Below are positions 12,136 through 24,856 of a DNA stretch of 64,000 nucleotides, piece after piece; position 1 is the first letter of the stretch; each line of letters starts with the position of its first letter. Origin of the DNA: Maylandia zebra (lineage: Eukaryota; Chordata; Actinopteri; Cichliformes; Cichlidae); assembly GCF_041146795.1 (NCBI RefSeq), contig NC_135187.1, forward strand, positions 5,715,556-5,779,555, read 5' to 3'. A program made the translations under genes and the position numbers. The notes under the pieces are model-generated. The model was not told where the DNA came from. It did not search any database and was given only the letters and a program-made list of their open reading frames with translations.

Positions 12136-12619
12136 TGATGGTGATAATAGTGATCATAATAATACATTTTTCCACTAGCACAAGTAGGACAGTGAAAATA
12201 AGAAATACCCCTTAATTCAGTGTTTCACCTTGATAGTTCTGAGTCATGCACACACTGAAAAAAGGCCATGTTGGATTTATTTGATTCAATAATGGACATT
12301 TGTTGCACACAAATGTTTTGCTTTGGCAGAAAATTAAACAACCGAGTTAAATCAACACAACTTTTTCATATTCAATAAACCTGTGCATTTTGTGTTTCTA
12401 AAACGCGATTGAAACATGTTCAGATGAAGTAAGTTGAGCTCTTGGAATGTTTTAATCCTTCACAATTTTGTCATTTTATTTCAACACTATTCAATAACTT
12501 TTACCCCAATACTATTGGTCACTTAAATACTACATGTTGTCTTCATATTACATAATGTTCAACAAAGTCTAGATCCTGGTTACCATAAAAGTTGAATGGA
12601 TTTACAATGACTACCATCC

Positions 12620-12905
12620 TCCGGGTTGCAGGAGGGCTGGGAAATAACCCTGAAATGATAGGTTACGAGGCAGGGTACACCCTGGACACCTCACCAGTCT
12701 ATCACATAGAAACAAACAACCATTTACACTTACATTTACGGGTAATTTAGAATCACCAGTTAACCCTAACTCTAATAACTGCATGACTTTTAACTGTGGG
12801 AGGAAACCAGAAAACCCAGAGAGAAAGCTGCAAACTAGCCAGAATGTGAATTTGAACCCAGGACCTTCTTACTGTGAAGCAACAGCACTAACCACCATGC
12901 CAACA
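12620..12905 (+). repeat. Second, degenerate copy of the teleost dispersed repeat
   Basis: Contains AGGCAGGGTACACCCTGGAC, AACAACCATTTACACTTACA, CTGTGGGAGGAAACCAGA and TTGAACCCAGGACCTTCTTA, then CACTAACCACCATGCC. This is the 3' half of the same fish repeat seen at 4299-4510, with more divergence. Confidence 0.65.
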
Positions 12906-13000
12906 ATCTAGGAAACACAGGAAAGCTATGATTTCCTGTATTTGATGCAGAATTTTTTTGTTTTTGTCCTTGACAGGTTAATCCACAATAAATAGCAATA

Positions 13001-13005
13001 GCATG
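13001..13005. repeat. Left target-site duplication (GCATG) of the LTR element
   Basis: GCATG directly precedes the first LTR and recurs directly after the second LTR at 18564-18568. A 5-bp duplication is normal for LTR retroelement integration. Confidence 0.85.
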
Positions 13006-13696
13006 TGTTGTGATATTTTGATACCACGGTTAGCATTTACAGGATATTGTTTTATAGTGATATTATACAGGAAAACTGTTACTCAATAAGGCCCATTTAC
13101 TAGTTGTTTTTCTCTTTCTCTGTAACCTAAGAATTAATGTGTAAGAATCACAGGATGGTACCTCAAGGTTGAAAACACCACAGAGATCACTTCCTTATTC
13201 CCATCCTCCCTTCTTTATCTCCTAGAAAGGAGCTTGTTAAAGGCCAGGTGGTTCGTTTCAGAATTCACTAATGAAAGAACTCTGTATTCTATGTCTAGGA
13301 GTGTATTTTGCTGGGATGATCATAAATTGTAGCTGAACTGATAAACTATACAAAGGATACTTCTTTGCTCACAAGGCAGGAAAACGTTCCCTTATTTGGT
13401 CTGTACCGGTTTGAACTGAGAATCTGTTGACACACGAACCTTTTCCCTCTTTATATACTGTTGTAAGATGAATAAACCTTTGAGTCAGTTTGGAATGACA
13501 ACCTAGAACAGTCTCCGCGTCTTCTTGTTCTTCCAAACTGCTCCCGGTACTCCGGCCGGTACCGTGATTAACCATTGATCATGCATGAGAATATTTTAAT
13601 TTTGTTTATGTTAAAGGATGAACTCTGCTTATCGCTGCCCATGTCTCGAAGGAAACCCAATCCTCACAGACGGAGCTTTCTTTCAATTTGGTGTCA

Positions 13697-13950
13697 GAAG
13701 TGGGATCGGCTGACGAAGGTAAAATACACGTCTTTAATATTTATATGAGACTGATTATACCTTTCTCAGTGAATCGATCCATGGAGAAACGGGATCCGCT
13801 GACGAAGTTTTCCTTAGTGGCCCAGACAAATGGGATACACTGACGATCCTTCCTTAGTCCCCATAAAGAAACGGGATCCGCCGACGAAGTTTTCCTTAGT
13901 GGCCCAGATAAATGGGATACACTGACGAAGCTTTCCTTGGTCCCCGATTA
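13697..13950 (+). repeat. Tandem leader repeats next to the primer-binding site
   Basis: About five copies of a GGGAT...CTGACGA unit: GGGATCGGCTGACGAAGG, GGGATCCGCTGACGAAG, GGGATACACTGACGAT, GGGATCCGCCGACGAAG and GGGATACACTGACGAAG. They are spaced about 55-60 bp apart and separated by TTTTCCTTAGTGGCCC-type spacers. The unit repeats the sequence at the end of the primer-binding site. Confidence 0.8.
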
Positions 13951-16900
13951 AAGTGAATTAAAAGCAGAGAGCAAATAATTAAATTAACCTCAGATGTGCC
14001 ATCTTTTAAGTGTGTAAACTCTACGTAGAAGAAAAAAATATAATTGTTTTGATTGTGAGAGCGGTGATACTGCAGATCACCAGCTATTTAAAAAAAAAAA
14101 AAAAAAAAGAGAGAGAGATGTGTGTTGATTGAGCAGTGATGATAATAATGAATATGTTTTAGTTTGTCACTTTCAGGTGAAAAGCAGACCTGAATCAATT
14201 TTCCACATGCAGCAGTCTGAAGAAAGTTATAGTTTAACATCATTGGAAACATGCAGGCCAAGTTTCTGGCTGACTTATTTACAGAGCCATGTGTCTCTCA
14301 ACCTCACAAGCAAGTGCTCACTCCTCCCTGAAGAATGCAGCTCCAAAGAGCAATAACATGGCAGATAAAGACAGCAGCAAGTCCTGAGCCCAGCAAAGCA
14401 GCAGCAGTGTGGACAAACACCATCGGAGAAGAAGAGCAAACCCATCATCCTGCCTGATCGGATGAATGGCACTGTGTCTACAACAAGCTGAAACTTCACT
14501 GTGCATGTGAAGAAAACGTTTGAGGAGAACTGAACAGTTGGAGTTTGACATTTGCCACCTGTGGAGTAAAATGGCAAGAAGAGACAGTGGAACACAGGAC
14601 AAAGCTGAAGGAGAACTGCCGGCTATTGGACTGTTGAAGTGGGAGAGGACAAAAGAGTGAGAGGACAACAGAGTGAGAAGACTAGGTGAGAACACATAGG
14701 AATTATTAAATGTGGGAAATTAAAATTTGGGTTAGCAAACCTGGGGAAAAGAAAACTGACTGCTTAAGTGGGAAAATTGAGAAGGAGTCTGAAACATATA
14801 GAAACATATACAAAATCACACACATACAAGCAGAACATGAATTAACCCTACTAACAATTCCAAACACAAAATAACTCATGAAGATTAGACAACATCTTAA
14901 GCGTGAGTCTGTTTATCATCTTGTCCAAGTCACCTCGTGTGATGCAAAGACCAGTGAAACTCATAGCAGCTCCACACACATGCAATGAAAATTAGCTTGT
15001 TATCTTTCATCAGTGTTAAAATAGTGTCAATTTAGCAGACACTTGTTATCAAAACCGAATTTATCCTAAAAAAAAGAAAAAAAAAAGAAATTGACTCTCT
15101 AGGTTGCAGGACAGCAATTTAACTTTTGTAAAAAAATAAAATAAAAAAATCCTGGTTTGATAAATCAGTGATCAGGCAATAAATGTAGTTGTTAATATGG
15201 TAAATTGGGAGAAGCTTCCTGCTTGATTGATGCAGCAAGTAATTTACTGTATGAGGGAAATTGTCTTTTGTGATAATATTTTGAACATGCTTTCCTGTTG
15301 TCCTGTCAACTTAGTGGGTTAATAGCTGATATGCAAATTAGTTGATTGGTTTTAGATTAATGAAAGGTGATTGAATTTTAGCACGAGTGAATGAGATGTG
15401 TTAGAGTTTGTGTGTTAAGTGGAAACTCCAAAACACTGAGTTTCCTGTTTCGATGTGCGAGTGAATTCTGTATCTAGATACACAACTTTGAATACGTCAG
15501 AACAAACTTTTTTGTGAAAATTGAATAAAATAGATCTGTGACCTAAATGAGTGAAGAGCACAGACCTGGTGATTAAACTCATAGCTAATACGACATTAGG
15601 ATTATATTGTGTGTTGTGCAGCTGATGGTTGATTTGGAGTGAATTTAGCTGATGATTCTTCTTCTGTTGTGAAGTTGATGAGGAGTTTGTGTCATGACTT
15701 AAAGGCCTTTTTATTTTGATACTTTTACAGTGCACTGAAAGTTTTGTTTGATAATCTTTGTTATTTTTCATTTTTATCTTTTGAACAGGCACTGATTTTG
15801 TTTGTCTATTTCTTTTCTTTAAGCAGATCCGCACGTCGGGAATTAAAAGTGCTACACGTCGTCGAGAGAATTGTGTCAAGTGAGTTTTCTCCACATTAAA
15901 TTGGGCTCTGGAGAAGGCCACTTATTAAATGAGTGTCCCAGCCTAAAAAAGGATTGAGCGATGTAATCCTATCTAAAGTTCTTTTTCTTTTTTTGAAATG
16001 ACGTCATTTTGCTGGAAGTGGAAACTAAAAATGCGACGACAGGTTCCACTATCAGCAAAGAATGAATGAATGAATGAATGGAAATAAAAACAAACAAACT
16101 GACTGACTGACTGGTAAAAGCTGACAAGACTTGACCACGACTCAAAGTTAACCTCCACCTAGACAGGACAAAGGGTGGATGAATCTATATGTGTTTCCTT
16201 TTACAGGAGCAGTAAGATGACAGCAACATTCGAGGGTGCATGATGATTTGACCTGTGAAATGCCATTTTCTGTGTCTGTGAATTTACTATGTGTGTGTCA
16301 TTCACTAGCTTGTGTGCTCACAGAGATAACTGTGACAAAGTATGCATACGCTTGCGCAAGCGCTAACATTTGTATTTTCTTTTCTACAGCATTACAGTTT
16401 TTCATGTGTTTGATCATGTGGTTTATTACTGATTTGAGAAAACCTGCACATGACACTTGTCTTGCTGATGCTGAATGCTTGTTACCCTTATGATACAATT
16501 GTTTATAAGTGTGAAGTTTGATTTTACTTCCAGATTTTGCTTTCCAGGCCATGATGGTGTGTATGTATGCAAAACACACTAACATCTTTCATTGCAGGAT
16601 TATAGGTCCAGGGTGGTGCTGCTCCAGGGGAGGAGATGCCCTGATGTTGCCTGGGATATGATCTAGTTAACCTTTTTCTTTAAGACAGGAATCTGATTTT
16701 GATGAGTTGACACATGGGAGTGTCCAGGTGTCAAAAAGAGAGGGAGCTAGGATTAATATGAAACAACGAATTAACATTAAAATTTGTTTTATATGATTTT
16801 TGCAGCGATCTGTGTGATTAACAATTCATTCAACAGGTATTAAACCTATGCAAGTGGTGCATCCAGGCTCAGATGAGGCTTTGATGGCCTATAAGTGAGA

Positions 16901-17149
16901 GGAATGTTAGGTTTTGTACTGTTTGTTGTCATTTATGCTTAGATTAGAAATATCCATATATGCTTAGGGTTTATAATTAGTTGTAGATTGGTAAAGGTTT
17001 GATCCTTGATAGTCTGCAAACTTTGTGTGTATTAGAGAGCACTCTGGAGCATGGGGGAGTTCGTGCCTTGTTTTATTGTTTTATGGTAGGACGTAAGTGC
17101 TATTTGCTTAGGCGAACTCTTGGCAGGTTTGGGGAAGTTATTTATGGGG

Positions 17150-17150
<1 letters not shown>

Positions 17151-17192
<42 letters not shown>
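17151..17192. repeat. (CA)n microsatellite in the LTR element
   Basis: About 21 CA dinucleotides. They produce a false poly-His/Thr stretch in translated frames. Confidence 0.95.
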
Positions 17193-17194
<2 letters not shown>

Positions 17195-18568
17195 GATCCG
17201 GAGGGGATGTAGATACTGCATTGTCCGACTATGTTTACAATTTGGTAGAAACACTGAATAATAACTATCAGAAAGTTTGTCTCTCTCAGCCTTTCCCCTG
17301 CACAGTTCCACCAGTGGAGACAAGGAGACGCGGTGTTGGTGAAGTCGCTAAAACCAAGGACACTCAGGGAGGCCGTGCGTTTTCCAGCCCCCAGACTGTA
17401 CTGGCAGTGACGAAGAATCAGCATCCTCACAGACGGACAAACTAAGTGGATTCATGCCAGCAGGGTTAAGACCAGCCCAAGCAGACCATCTCAGGCGTCG
17501 GATCAAGCAGACAACACAGGCGAGCCAGCGCCCGGATCCAATGCACCTACACACACGCAATCACTGATTAACACACAACGTCTGAAAGAGCCACAGCAAG
17601 GTACTCGAACATCCAGCAGGAAGAGAAAGCCGAGAGTACCACATGATGTCTAATCTCATAAAGCTAGACTCATTCCATCCTGATAATGGAGAAAATGAAA
17701 TGCCCATTGTCATCATACAGCGCTTATTCTATGTCTCTCGAACCTGGGACCAGGCCAGAAGACGACTGAAGAACTGTTTTTCTTATATATTTAGGTTCTT
17801 TCACATTTATGATTTGTCTTTATATTATGTTATTACATTCTGTCTTTATACTATGTTATCATTTCATGATAAAAGGAGGGAACTGTTGTGATATTTTGAT
17901 ACCACGGTTAGCATTTACAGGATATTGTTTTATAGTGATATTATACAGGAAAACTGTTACTCAATAAGGCCCATTTACTAGTTGTTTTTCTCTTTCTCTG
18001 TAACCTAAGAATTAATGTGTAAGAATCACAGGATGGTACCTCAAGGTTGAAAACACCACAGAGATCACTTCCTTATTCCCATCCTCCCTTCTTTATCTCC
18101 TAGAAAGGAGCTTGTTAAAGGCCAGGTGGTTCGTTTCAGAATTCACTAATGAAAGAACTCTGTATTCTATGTCTAGGAGTGTATTTTGCTGGGATGATCA
18201 TAAATTGTAGCTGAACTGATAAACTATACAAAGGATACTTCTTTGCTCACAAGGCAGGAAAACGTTCCCTTATTTGGTCTGTACCGGTTTGAACTGAGAA
18301 TCTGTTGACACACGAACCTTTTTCCTCTTTATATACTGTTGTAAGATGAATAAACCTTTGAGTCAGTTTGGAATGACAACCTAGAACAGTCTCCGCGTCT
18401 TCTTGTTCTTCCAAACTGCTCCCGGTACTCCGGCCGGTACCGTGATTAACCATTGATCATGCATGAGAATATTTTAATTTTGTTTATGTTAAAGGATGAA
18501 CTCTGCTTATCGCTGCCCATGTCTCGAAGGAAACCCGATCCTCACAGACGGAGCTTTCTTTCAGCATG

Positions 18569-19800
18569 CACGTGGTGTGTGTGTAGTTCTCTGCCTCTTA
18601 TAACTCCACTGATTTTCCTGCAGTTTGAAATCTTGTGCGATCTTGTGAATTTCATGAGTTCAGCAACTAACCACTCTTACTAGATTGTATCAGGTCGTCT
18701 CAACAAGAACAAATTAAGTTTTTGAATTCCATGCAAATCCTACATGATTTAATTACGTTCATAGAAACATGAAATTATTGTGTTCAAATTACAAGTTAGA
18801 CTTTTTTAATGTAACAACCACCCAATTTACTTTTTTCGGTATACCAAAAAAAGTAGAGGTGGCTGCTCGACTTGACTGAGATGGATGCCTTCCTGAAACC
18901 ACGATCTAAAGAGCGCGAGTCTGAAACCCGTGCAGTGTCACGGGATTTAACATTGCTATATTATTGACTTACTTCACTTGAACATGATATGAACAATTTA
19001 ATCTAGCCTCTCTGCATATCATGTAGTTTCTACACTATATAGTTACACTTAACTTTAAAGCATGAGGCAATTGTGTTAAATACACGCAAGATGCTTATGT
19101 AAATCCAAGAGCTGGCCAATCCCTTTTTTTCAGTGCAGACCATTAAGTCCAGTAAAACAAAGACATCCAGAGTGGAGTCTAGACTAGACAAGACACTTAC
19201 TATGAATTTATAGAATAGGTTTGCTTTACATATCAATACATATAAAATATTTACTGATTCCTGAAGGTACTTAATGTTAAACAGTGCTGAAACAACAAGA
19301 GCTTCTGTAATTACTGAGTTTTTAAGGTGTATTTACAAATCTTTTGCGAGAAAGATATTTAGTAGAGCTGGAAAATCAATGCCAAGGTGCACTGAAGCTT
19401 TTCTTGCAGCACATAATAAACCAACACCTTACTGAGATACTGTGGGCATTTAATGTAGATTTTAAAGGGTTAAAATCCATCCTACCTTTTAAAGGAAACT
19501 ATTTTTAATATGGTCTGCCTATTGTAATACATAATCAAATACATAACTGGATACATACTTAGAATACATTATCGTTTTTATGGACAGATTTTTTTCTTTT
19601 ACCTGCAGTTACAGTTGGCTCTCTGTCAGTATCCAGCTGTTGTTAACACACTCAGTAGCTGCTTTTATTATGTTAACATTAATTACCAAATCAACAATTA
19701 AACATTGATGTGTGACTTAAAAATCTAAATCAAAATAAAAAAAATCTAATCATTTTCCTAACTGTTTACACAGTCCCCGTGTCCCCCTAGTGTTAAACAA
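18569..19800. other. Intergenic, possible old TIR element flanks, no gene
   Basis: No coding feature. TTTTTTTCAGTG at about 19124-19135 is an inverted match to CACTGAAAAAAGG at 12253-12265. This could mark the two ends of an older DNA transposon into which the LTR element inserted, but I found no matching TSD. Confidence 0.35.
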
Positions 19801-19804
19801 CACT

Positions 19805-20062
19805 TGCATTCAATTCAGTTCATTTTTATTTGTGTGGCACCAACATTTTCCCCAAGGTGCTTTATATTGCCTGGTAAAGACCCTACAATAATACAGAAAA
19901 ACCCCAACAATCAGATGACCCCCTATGTTGTCTTTGGCAACAGTGGGAAGGAAAAACTGCCTTTAAACAGAAAAACACCTCCAATAGAACTTTCTGCTGT
20001 GACCAGGTTAGGGTGAGGGGAGGTAAACAAAGACAAAGAGATGTTGTGTAGGAGGGCAAGAA
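19805..20062 (+). repeat. Teleost dispersed repeat (GGTAAAGACCCTACAATAATAC family)
   Basis: Recognisable strings in order: TTCAATTCAGTTCATTTTTA, AAGGTGCTTTATATTG, GGTAAAGACCCTACAATAA, CCCCAACAATCAGATGACCC, AACAGTGGGAAGGAAAAACT and GGTTAGGGTGAGGGGAGG. This is a very common fish interspersed repeat. It lies just downstream of MHC locus 2. Confidence 0.75.
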
Positions 20063-21601
20063 ATGAATAATAAAAATGAATAATGCAGACACATTAATAT
20101 ATTACATCTGATGAACCCCGGAGAGTGCTGTGATTGTCTGTGTTCTCTGGATTCAGAGTTCTGACCTGGTGTCAGGAGCTGTAAGATCCAGAACATACTG
20201 TTAGTCCACTGATCTTGAACTGGATTCTGCCTATAAAAATAACTGGTCCAGTAAACAAAAACACATTATATTAGAAGTAAATAGTTTTCCTTTTTTTAAG
20301 GGTTTTTACACTTTGCTCTGAATTCATTTTAAGCAGCTGGTGATTGGACATCCACCTTGAAGGCAGTCACCTGTATGTTTTAACTGACTAACAGATTTCT
20401 CACCTTCATCATTTCTTAATTCAGTTTTCCTCCAGTTGGTTCTGATCATTGATTTATTCAGTCTGGTGATGGTGTCACTATCAGAGAGCTGAAACACACA
20501 GTCATATCTACACCAGTCTTCAGGTGTGACTGATGAAATGTTCAGGTCAACTCTCATCTGGAAAGTCCCATCATGATTGGATAGGATCTCTTTGTGGTCC
20601 ACATACTCATGAAGCTCCTCTCCATCTTTCCTCCAGAACATCACGGCTCTGTCAGGATAGAAACCTGTAGCGTGGCAGCTGACTGGAGAGGAGGGAGTCT
20701 TCTGAAGGAGAGACACTGAAGGAGGAACTGGACAAAGATGTATTTTAAATAATGAAATTATTTAATTATAATTAAAATATATATTTTCAGATATATTTTC
20801 CTGTGGAAAATGAAAAAAGAATGTTAGTTTACCTTTTCTATGCAGAAAATGTTTTGCATAGTTCAAACAGGGCACATATTATTTAAAAAGTACTTCAGTA
20901 AAATATTTTTGGCCATGTTTCCATTCCACTTTTTTTTTGTGATTTCAGCCTCCACATTTGAAGTGATCCATGTCCCAGTCTCAAGATCAAATGCAATGAA
21001 GTCTTCTCCATTATATCCAAATAGATTAAAACCATTAATCTTTTCAGTCTCATCGTCCCATTCACAGCCTAAAATCTGCTGGATAAGGTGGGCACCTGAA
21101 GGAGAAACAAGGTTGAACTAAACCAGAATGAGATTCAGGTTCCCTCCTATTATAAGTGCTATTATATATTTCAAAGTTTTTCTCAACCTCTTCAATAAAT
21201 GTACCAGATATTGTCAAGTAAATAATAAAAGTAACGTACCCTCAATTTCATTTGAGTGCTGTTTGAAAATTCTAGTTTCATCAATCAAGATTTGCTGATA
21301 ATTCACACAGTTCTTAGTGTATGTTTCCCATTGCCGAGGATCATCTTTTATGAACTCTCTTACCCAGTCTTGTTGGGGTTCTAATGTTTTCATGTTTATG
21401 TTGTAGGAACCCATCATAACATCATCAATAGTTACCACTGCTAAATAATCAGGGGTATTCGGGAATTCAGAAGATATCATGACATAAAACTTCCAGGAGT
21501 GTTTTGCTGTAAGAGAAACAGGATTTGTTTTGTTTTTTTCACTAGTTGTCATGTCAGCAAGTGAGAATGAGTTTGGCTCTGTTTCTACTTGCAGAGTGGT
21601 A

Positions 21602-24560
21602 GGGGAGACCGGGGATAGTTGTAACGTGGGTCAGTTGTAACACTTCCAATTTCTCCAATCAGGGCTAAGTTTCAAATGATGTGACTCATCCTGTGCATGC
21701 CCAATTCAGTTCTGCTATCACATGTGAAAAATCAGCATATTTTGTCAAACACAGACAATTTAACATGAAAAAAAGTAATTTGTATGCCAAAAAGTAAGTT
21801 TTTCTACTTTATTTCAATTTCTAATAGCATTATCTGCTTTGCAGTTAAACTCATCAAACTTAAATTATGTTATTTGTATGTCTATGGGGATATATTCTGT
21901 GTAGGTCTTTAGTGCTAATGTTTTAGCCGTTGGCTGTAATGTTAGCTAGTTCATGGCTATAGGAGTCTGCAGAGGTGTGGACTCGAGTCACATGACTTGG
22001 ACTCGAGTCAGACTCGAGTCATTAATTTTATGACTTTAGACTTGACTTGAAAAAATGTTCTAAGACTTGTGACTTGACTTGGACTTTTACACCAATGACT
22101 TGGGACTTGAATTGGACTTGAACCGGTTTACTTGAAAAGACTTGATATTTTACCCCAAATATAAAATTTAACATGCATATTATATAGAGATTGAAAATGT
22201 GACGTCATTCACGGGTAGAACCGCAAAGGATTCTGGGAACTCGTGGCAAGCGGTACTAGCGCACGCAGGCTTTCAATTGAAATCAGTCACACAGCGATAA
22301 AAAGAAACACAAAAATGTCAAGAAGCCGTTGTATTATTAACTGCAATAGCTGGTCGCATGACAGCCACGGGAAGCCGACGGGTAAAGAGATCGGTTGTTA
22401 TCGGATTACGTCGCTGAAGAGAAATTGTTCAGCCATGTTTCCGAAGTAACAAAGACGCGACGGATGGCCTGGATTGCAGCCATTCAAAGATCAAATATAA
22501 CGTCCCAGAACCCTCCAGCTCACAGGTTAGTCTGCTCCAAGCATTTACACGAAGGTCAGTGTTTTTTAGTAGTTAATACGTCATTTTCATAACATAATTA
22601 GTGATATAGGTTACAAGCAAGTCTGGCGCTGAACAGAAATTGTCGCGTGATGCTCCTTTATTTATTGTGCATAAATAGTGAATTGTCCTGACACAATATT
22701 GCGTTTCGCTTCTGTTATTATGGTACATTGACAAAAACATATACTTTTATTCACAGGATAAAACAGGTTTTTTGTATCACTAATTGCCCAGTACGATTAC
22801 AGCATACAATATTGTTGTCACTGCTACATTTCTGTGATGGGTACCAGAAATTATTTCCACTACTAATTAATTACCATTGAGCTCAAAGGTCCTATTAATA
22901 AACGGTTAAGGAATGTGTATTTATGACGACAATTTGTGAGACTGGTAAACTTATGATATGTACGATGGTCTTTCGTTCTACACGGTGCATTTCAAGGTCC
23001 TGCACCCATCCGTCGGTAAACTGTACCTGGGCTTGTTGCGGTGACCTGAAGTTACTAAACTTCATGAGTGTATGCACTCACTCCAAGAACCGTATGATTA
23101 TAAATATGCATATAAATATGCTACGATGAGATAGCTGACTTCATCTAACTAGCAAATGTTGTCCAGGCTACGTTGGTGATACAGTTTTTTTTAATGTGTA
23201 TGATATTTTTGTCATGCGATTTTAAAGCCGGTCCTACAACCGCATCCAAGAATAACATGCAGCTTATCTCAGAACTGTCGGTGAAAATTATTCTTGGAGC
23301 TAGGTTTAATTGAGCTGCATTTTATAGAGGTGCAATTTCACAATTTGTGTATATTTTCTAAGTTCACTATTTTGTCATGTGTTGAGAAAAACACAGATTT
23401 TAAAATTACATGGTCTAATATTTACATTTAGCATATAACTGCAACATTATTTTTTCGTTTTTTTTTTTAAAGACTCGAAAGGACTTGAAATTCAAAGTTT
23501 CAGACTTGTGACTTGACTCGGACTTTTACACCAGTGACTTGAGACTCGACTCTGACTTGCCTGACATTACTTGAGACTTGACTTGAGACTTGAGGATAAA
23601 GACTTGAGACTTACTTGAGACTTGCAAAACAATGACTTGGTCCCACCTCTGGGAGTCTGGGTCAGTTGTAACAGCTACAGTCTGGGTTAGTTGTAACAAT
23701 AATGCAGATGTTACAACTTACCGCACTATTACTTTAACTTATATTAAACAAGTTTGTGAACGACATCAGCAGAGAGAGGTTCACTGGTCGCATTTGTATA
23801 TGCAGTTAATGCCATTGGCAACACAGTTCCTCCACTGTTTGTGTTCCCACACATACATTATGCAGACCACTGTGTCAGAGATGGACCAGTAGGAAATACT
23901 GGTAGTGGAAATAAGTCAGGATGGGTGGAAGAAACAGATTTCCTCATCTTTCTGAAGCACTTTGCAAACCACACCAAGGTAAGCCATGATAAAAAGTAAT
24001 GGAATTGCGATGATGGTGAACAACTACATTTTTTCAGCTTCATTGTTATGTTCAAAATTGGTGCAAGAGTTGTAGGTTATAATGCCCACTGAGCCAATGA
24101 GGCCAAACTCAAGGAAGACCAACCAAAATTAATGAAATATTCAGTTTCAGAAAATTTTATAATTCGTCTTTTTTGGGGGGTTGGAATATGTTCAAAAGCT
24201 AGATTTCTGCATTCTGTCACACACACAAATAGCTATATAAATGGATGTAAGTGCATTCATGTGTTGAATAAACAAAGATTACATGTTAATATTTTGTCAG
24301 TACCCTTATTTCATTGTGTTACATTTCACCCCAGGATATGTTACAACTAACCCAGACTAGGGGGTTAATTGTAGCATTTCACTCTTCGTGTTTGAGACCA
24401 TACCATGCAATGGGTAATTGTGCTGCAGAGAAAATAGCTGCACTATTTAATAGCAGAGACATGTAAATACTTTGCATTACATTTTGAATCCACTACCTTA
24501 AAAGAGCTCCAATTTACAGACAGAAATGTCAAAAATGTTACAACTATCCCCGGTCTCCCC
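21602..24560. mobile_element. Non-autonomous TIR DNA transposon with TA flanks (outer)
   Basis: Inverted ends GGGGAGACCGGGGATAGTTG at 21602 and its complement ending at 24560, each bordered by TA (21600-21601 and 24561-24562). Sub-terminal GTAAC/GGGTCAGTTGTAAC motifs recur at both ends. No transposase is recognisable; a second transposon sits inside (21970-23651), leaving about 1.3 kb of its own. It occupies intron 1 of MHC locus 2. The superfamily cannot be fixed from TA flanks alone. Confidence 0.7.
21970..23651 (+). mobile_element. Nested CAGAGGTG-ended transposon with 8-bp TSD and THAP-like remnant
   Basis: Starts CAGAGGTGTGGACTCGAG and ends CCCACCTCTG. It is flanked by exact 8-bp copies of GGAGTCTG (21962-21969 and 23652-23659). 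Both ends contain arrays of short GACTTG/ACTCGAGTC repeats in opposite sense. At about 22315-22565 the plus strand reads MSRSRCIINCNSW, then in a shifted frame MAWIAAIQRSN and HRLVCSKHLHEG. The C-x2-C, W and C-x2-H pattern is that of a THAP zinc finger, as in P-element/THAP9-type transposases. The frame is broken and no catalytic core is seen, so it is non-autonomous. The 8-bp TSD fits P or hAT; the CAGAGGTG end looks hAT/Tol2-like. Confidence 0.8.
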
Positions 24561-24856
24561 TATTTAACTAGTCTGTATTTAGTTGTTGTTTACTCAGTTG
24601 ATTAGGTAGACCTAGCTGCTGACACAACTTTATCACACACTTTTGCTCCATGTTTTTCTCTTTAGGCTAATTTTAATTTCAAATTTAGTTGATAACAATA
24701 GTCTCGTTGAGCAAATTAGAAATTAAAATATATCTTGATTGTTGATCATGATCTTACCTGAAGATGCAGCATGACATAGGAAAAGGAGTATCGTTAGCTC
24801 CTTCATCATGTTTAGACAGCTGGATTCACACTGAACAACTGAGAGAAGTGTGAGAT

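Larger units (their letters stand above)
13006..18563 (+). mobile_element. Young non-autonomous LTR retroelement (5,558 bp)
   Basis: Two 680-bp LTRs (13006-13685 and 17884-18563) begin TGTTG, end TTTCA and differ at only two positions that I saw. They are flanked by the 5-bp TSD GCATG. A primer-binding site TGGTGTCAGAAGTGGGAT (13689-13706) follows the left LTR, and the polypurine run AAAAGGAGGG (17871-17880) precedes the right. The LTR contains a TATATA motif and AATAAA. The 4.2-kb interior has no gag, protease, RT or env frame. Only a broken remnant of a retroviral-type integrase C-terminal region is seen at about 17290-17640, in shifting frames. It must therefore have moved using proteins of another element. 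It lies between the orphan TM exons and MHC locus 2. Confidence 0.9.
20153..24809 (-). pseudogene. MHC class I locus 2, pseudogene
   Basis: Minus-strand exons: leader 24758-24809 (MMKELTILLFLCHAASS), alpha1 21240-21506, alpha2 20833-21095, alpha3 20404-20727, tail exon 20153-20178. Alpha1 and alpha3 are open. Alpha2 is only 263 nt (276-279 in the other loci) and not a multiple of three: after the second cysteine (NNMCP) the frame meets TGA, while the rest of the domain (NYAKHFLHRK) continues in another frame. No TM exon exists between alpha3 and the tail exon, only 225 bp apart. The tail exon hits a stop after seven codons because of a deletion. Alpha1 has also lost its sequon (NEI replaces NQT). 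Alpha3 is two codons shorter. Intron 1 is filled by nested transposons. A secreted alpha1-only product is conceivable, but a dead gene is likelier. Confidence 0.85.

Noticed and set aside
16999-17445. 148-codon frame across the CA repeat in the LTR element
   Set aside because: Its bulk comes from the microsatellite, and the rest overlaps a degenerate integrase remnant in other frames.
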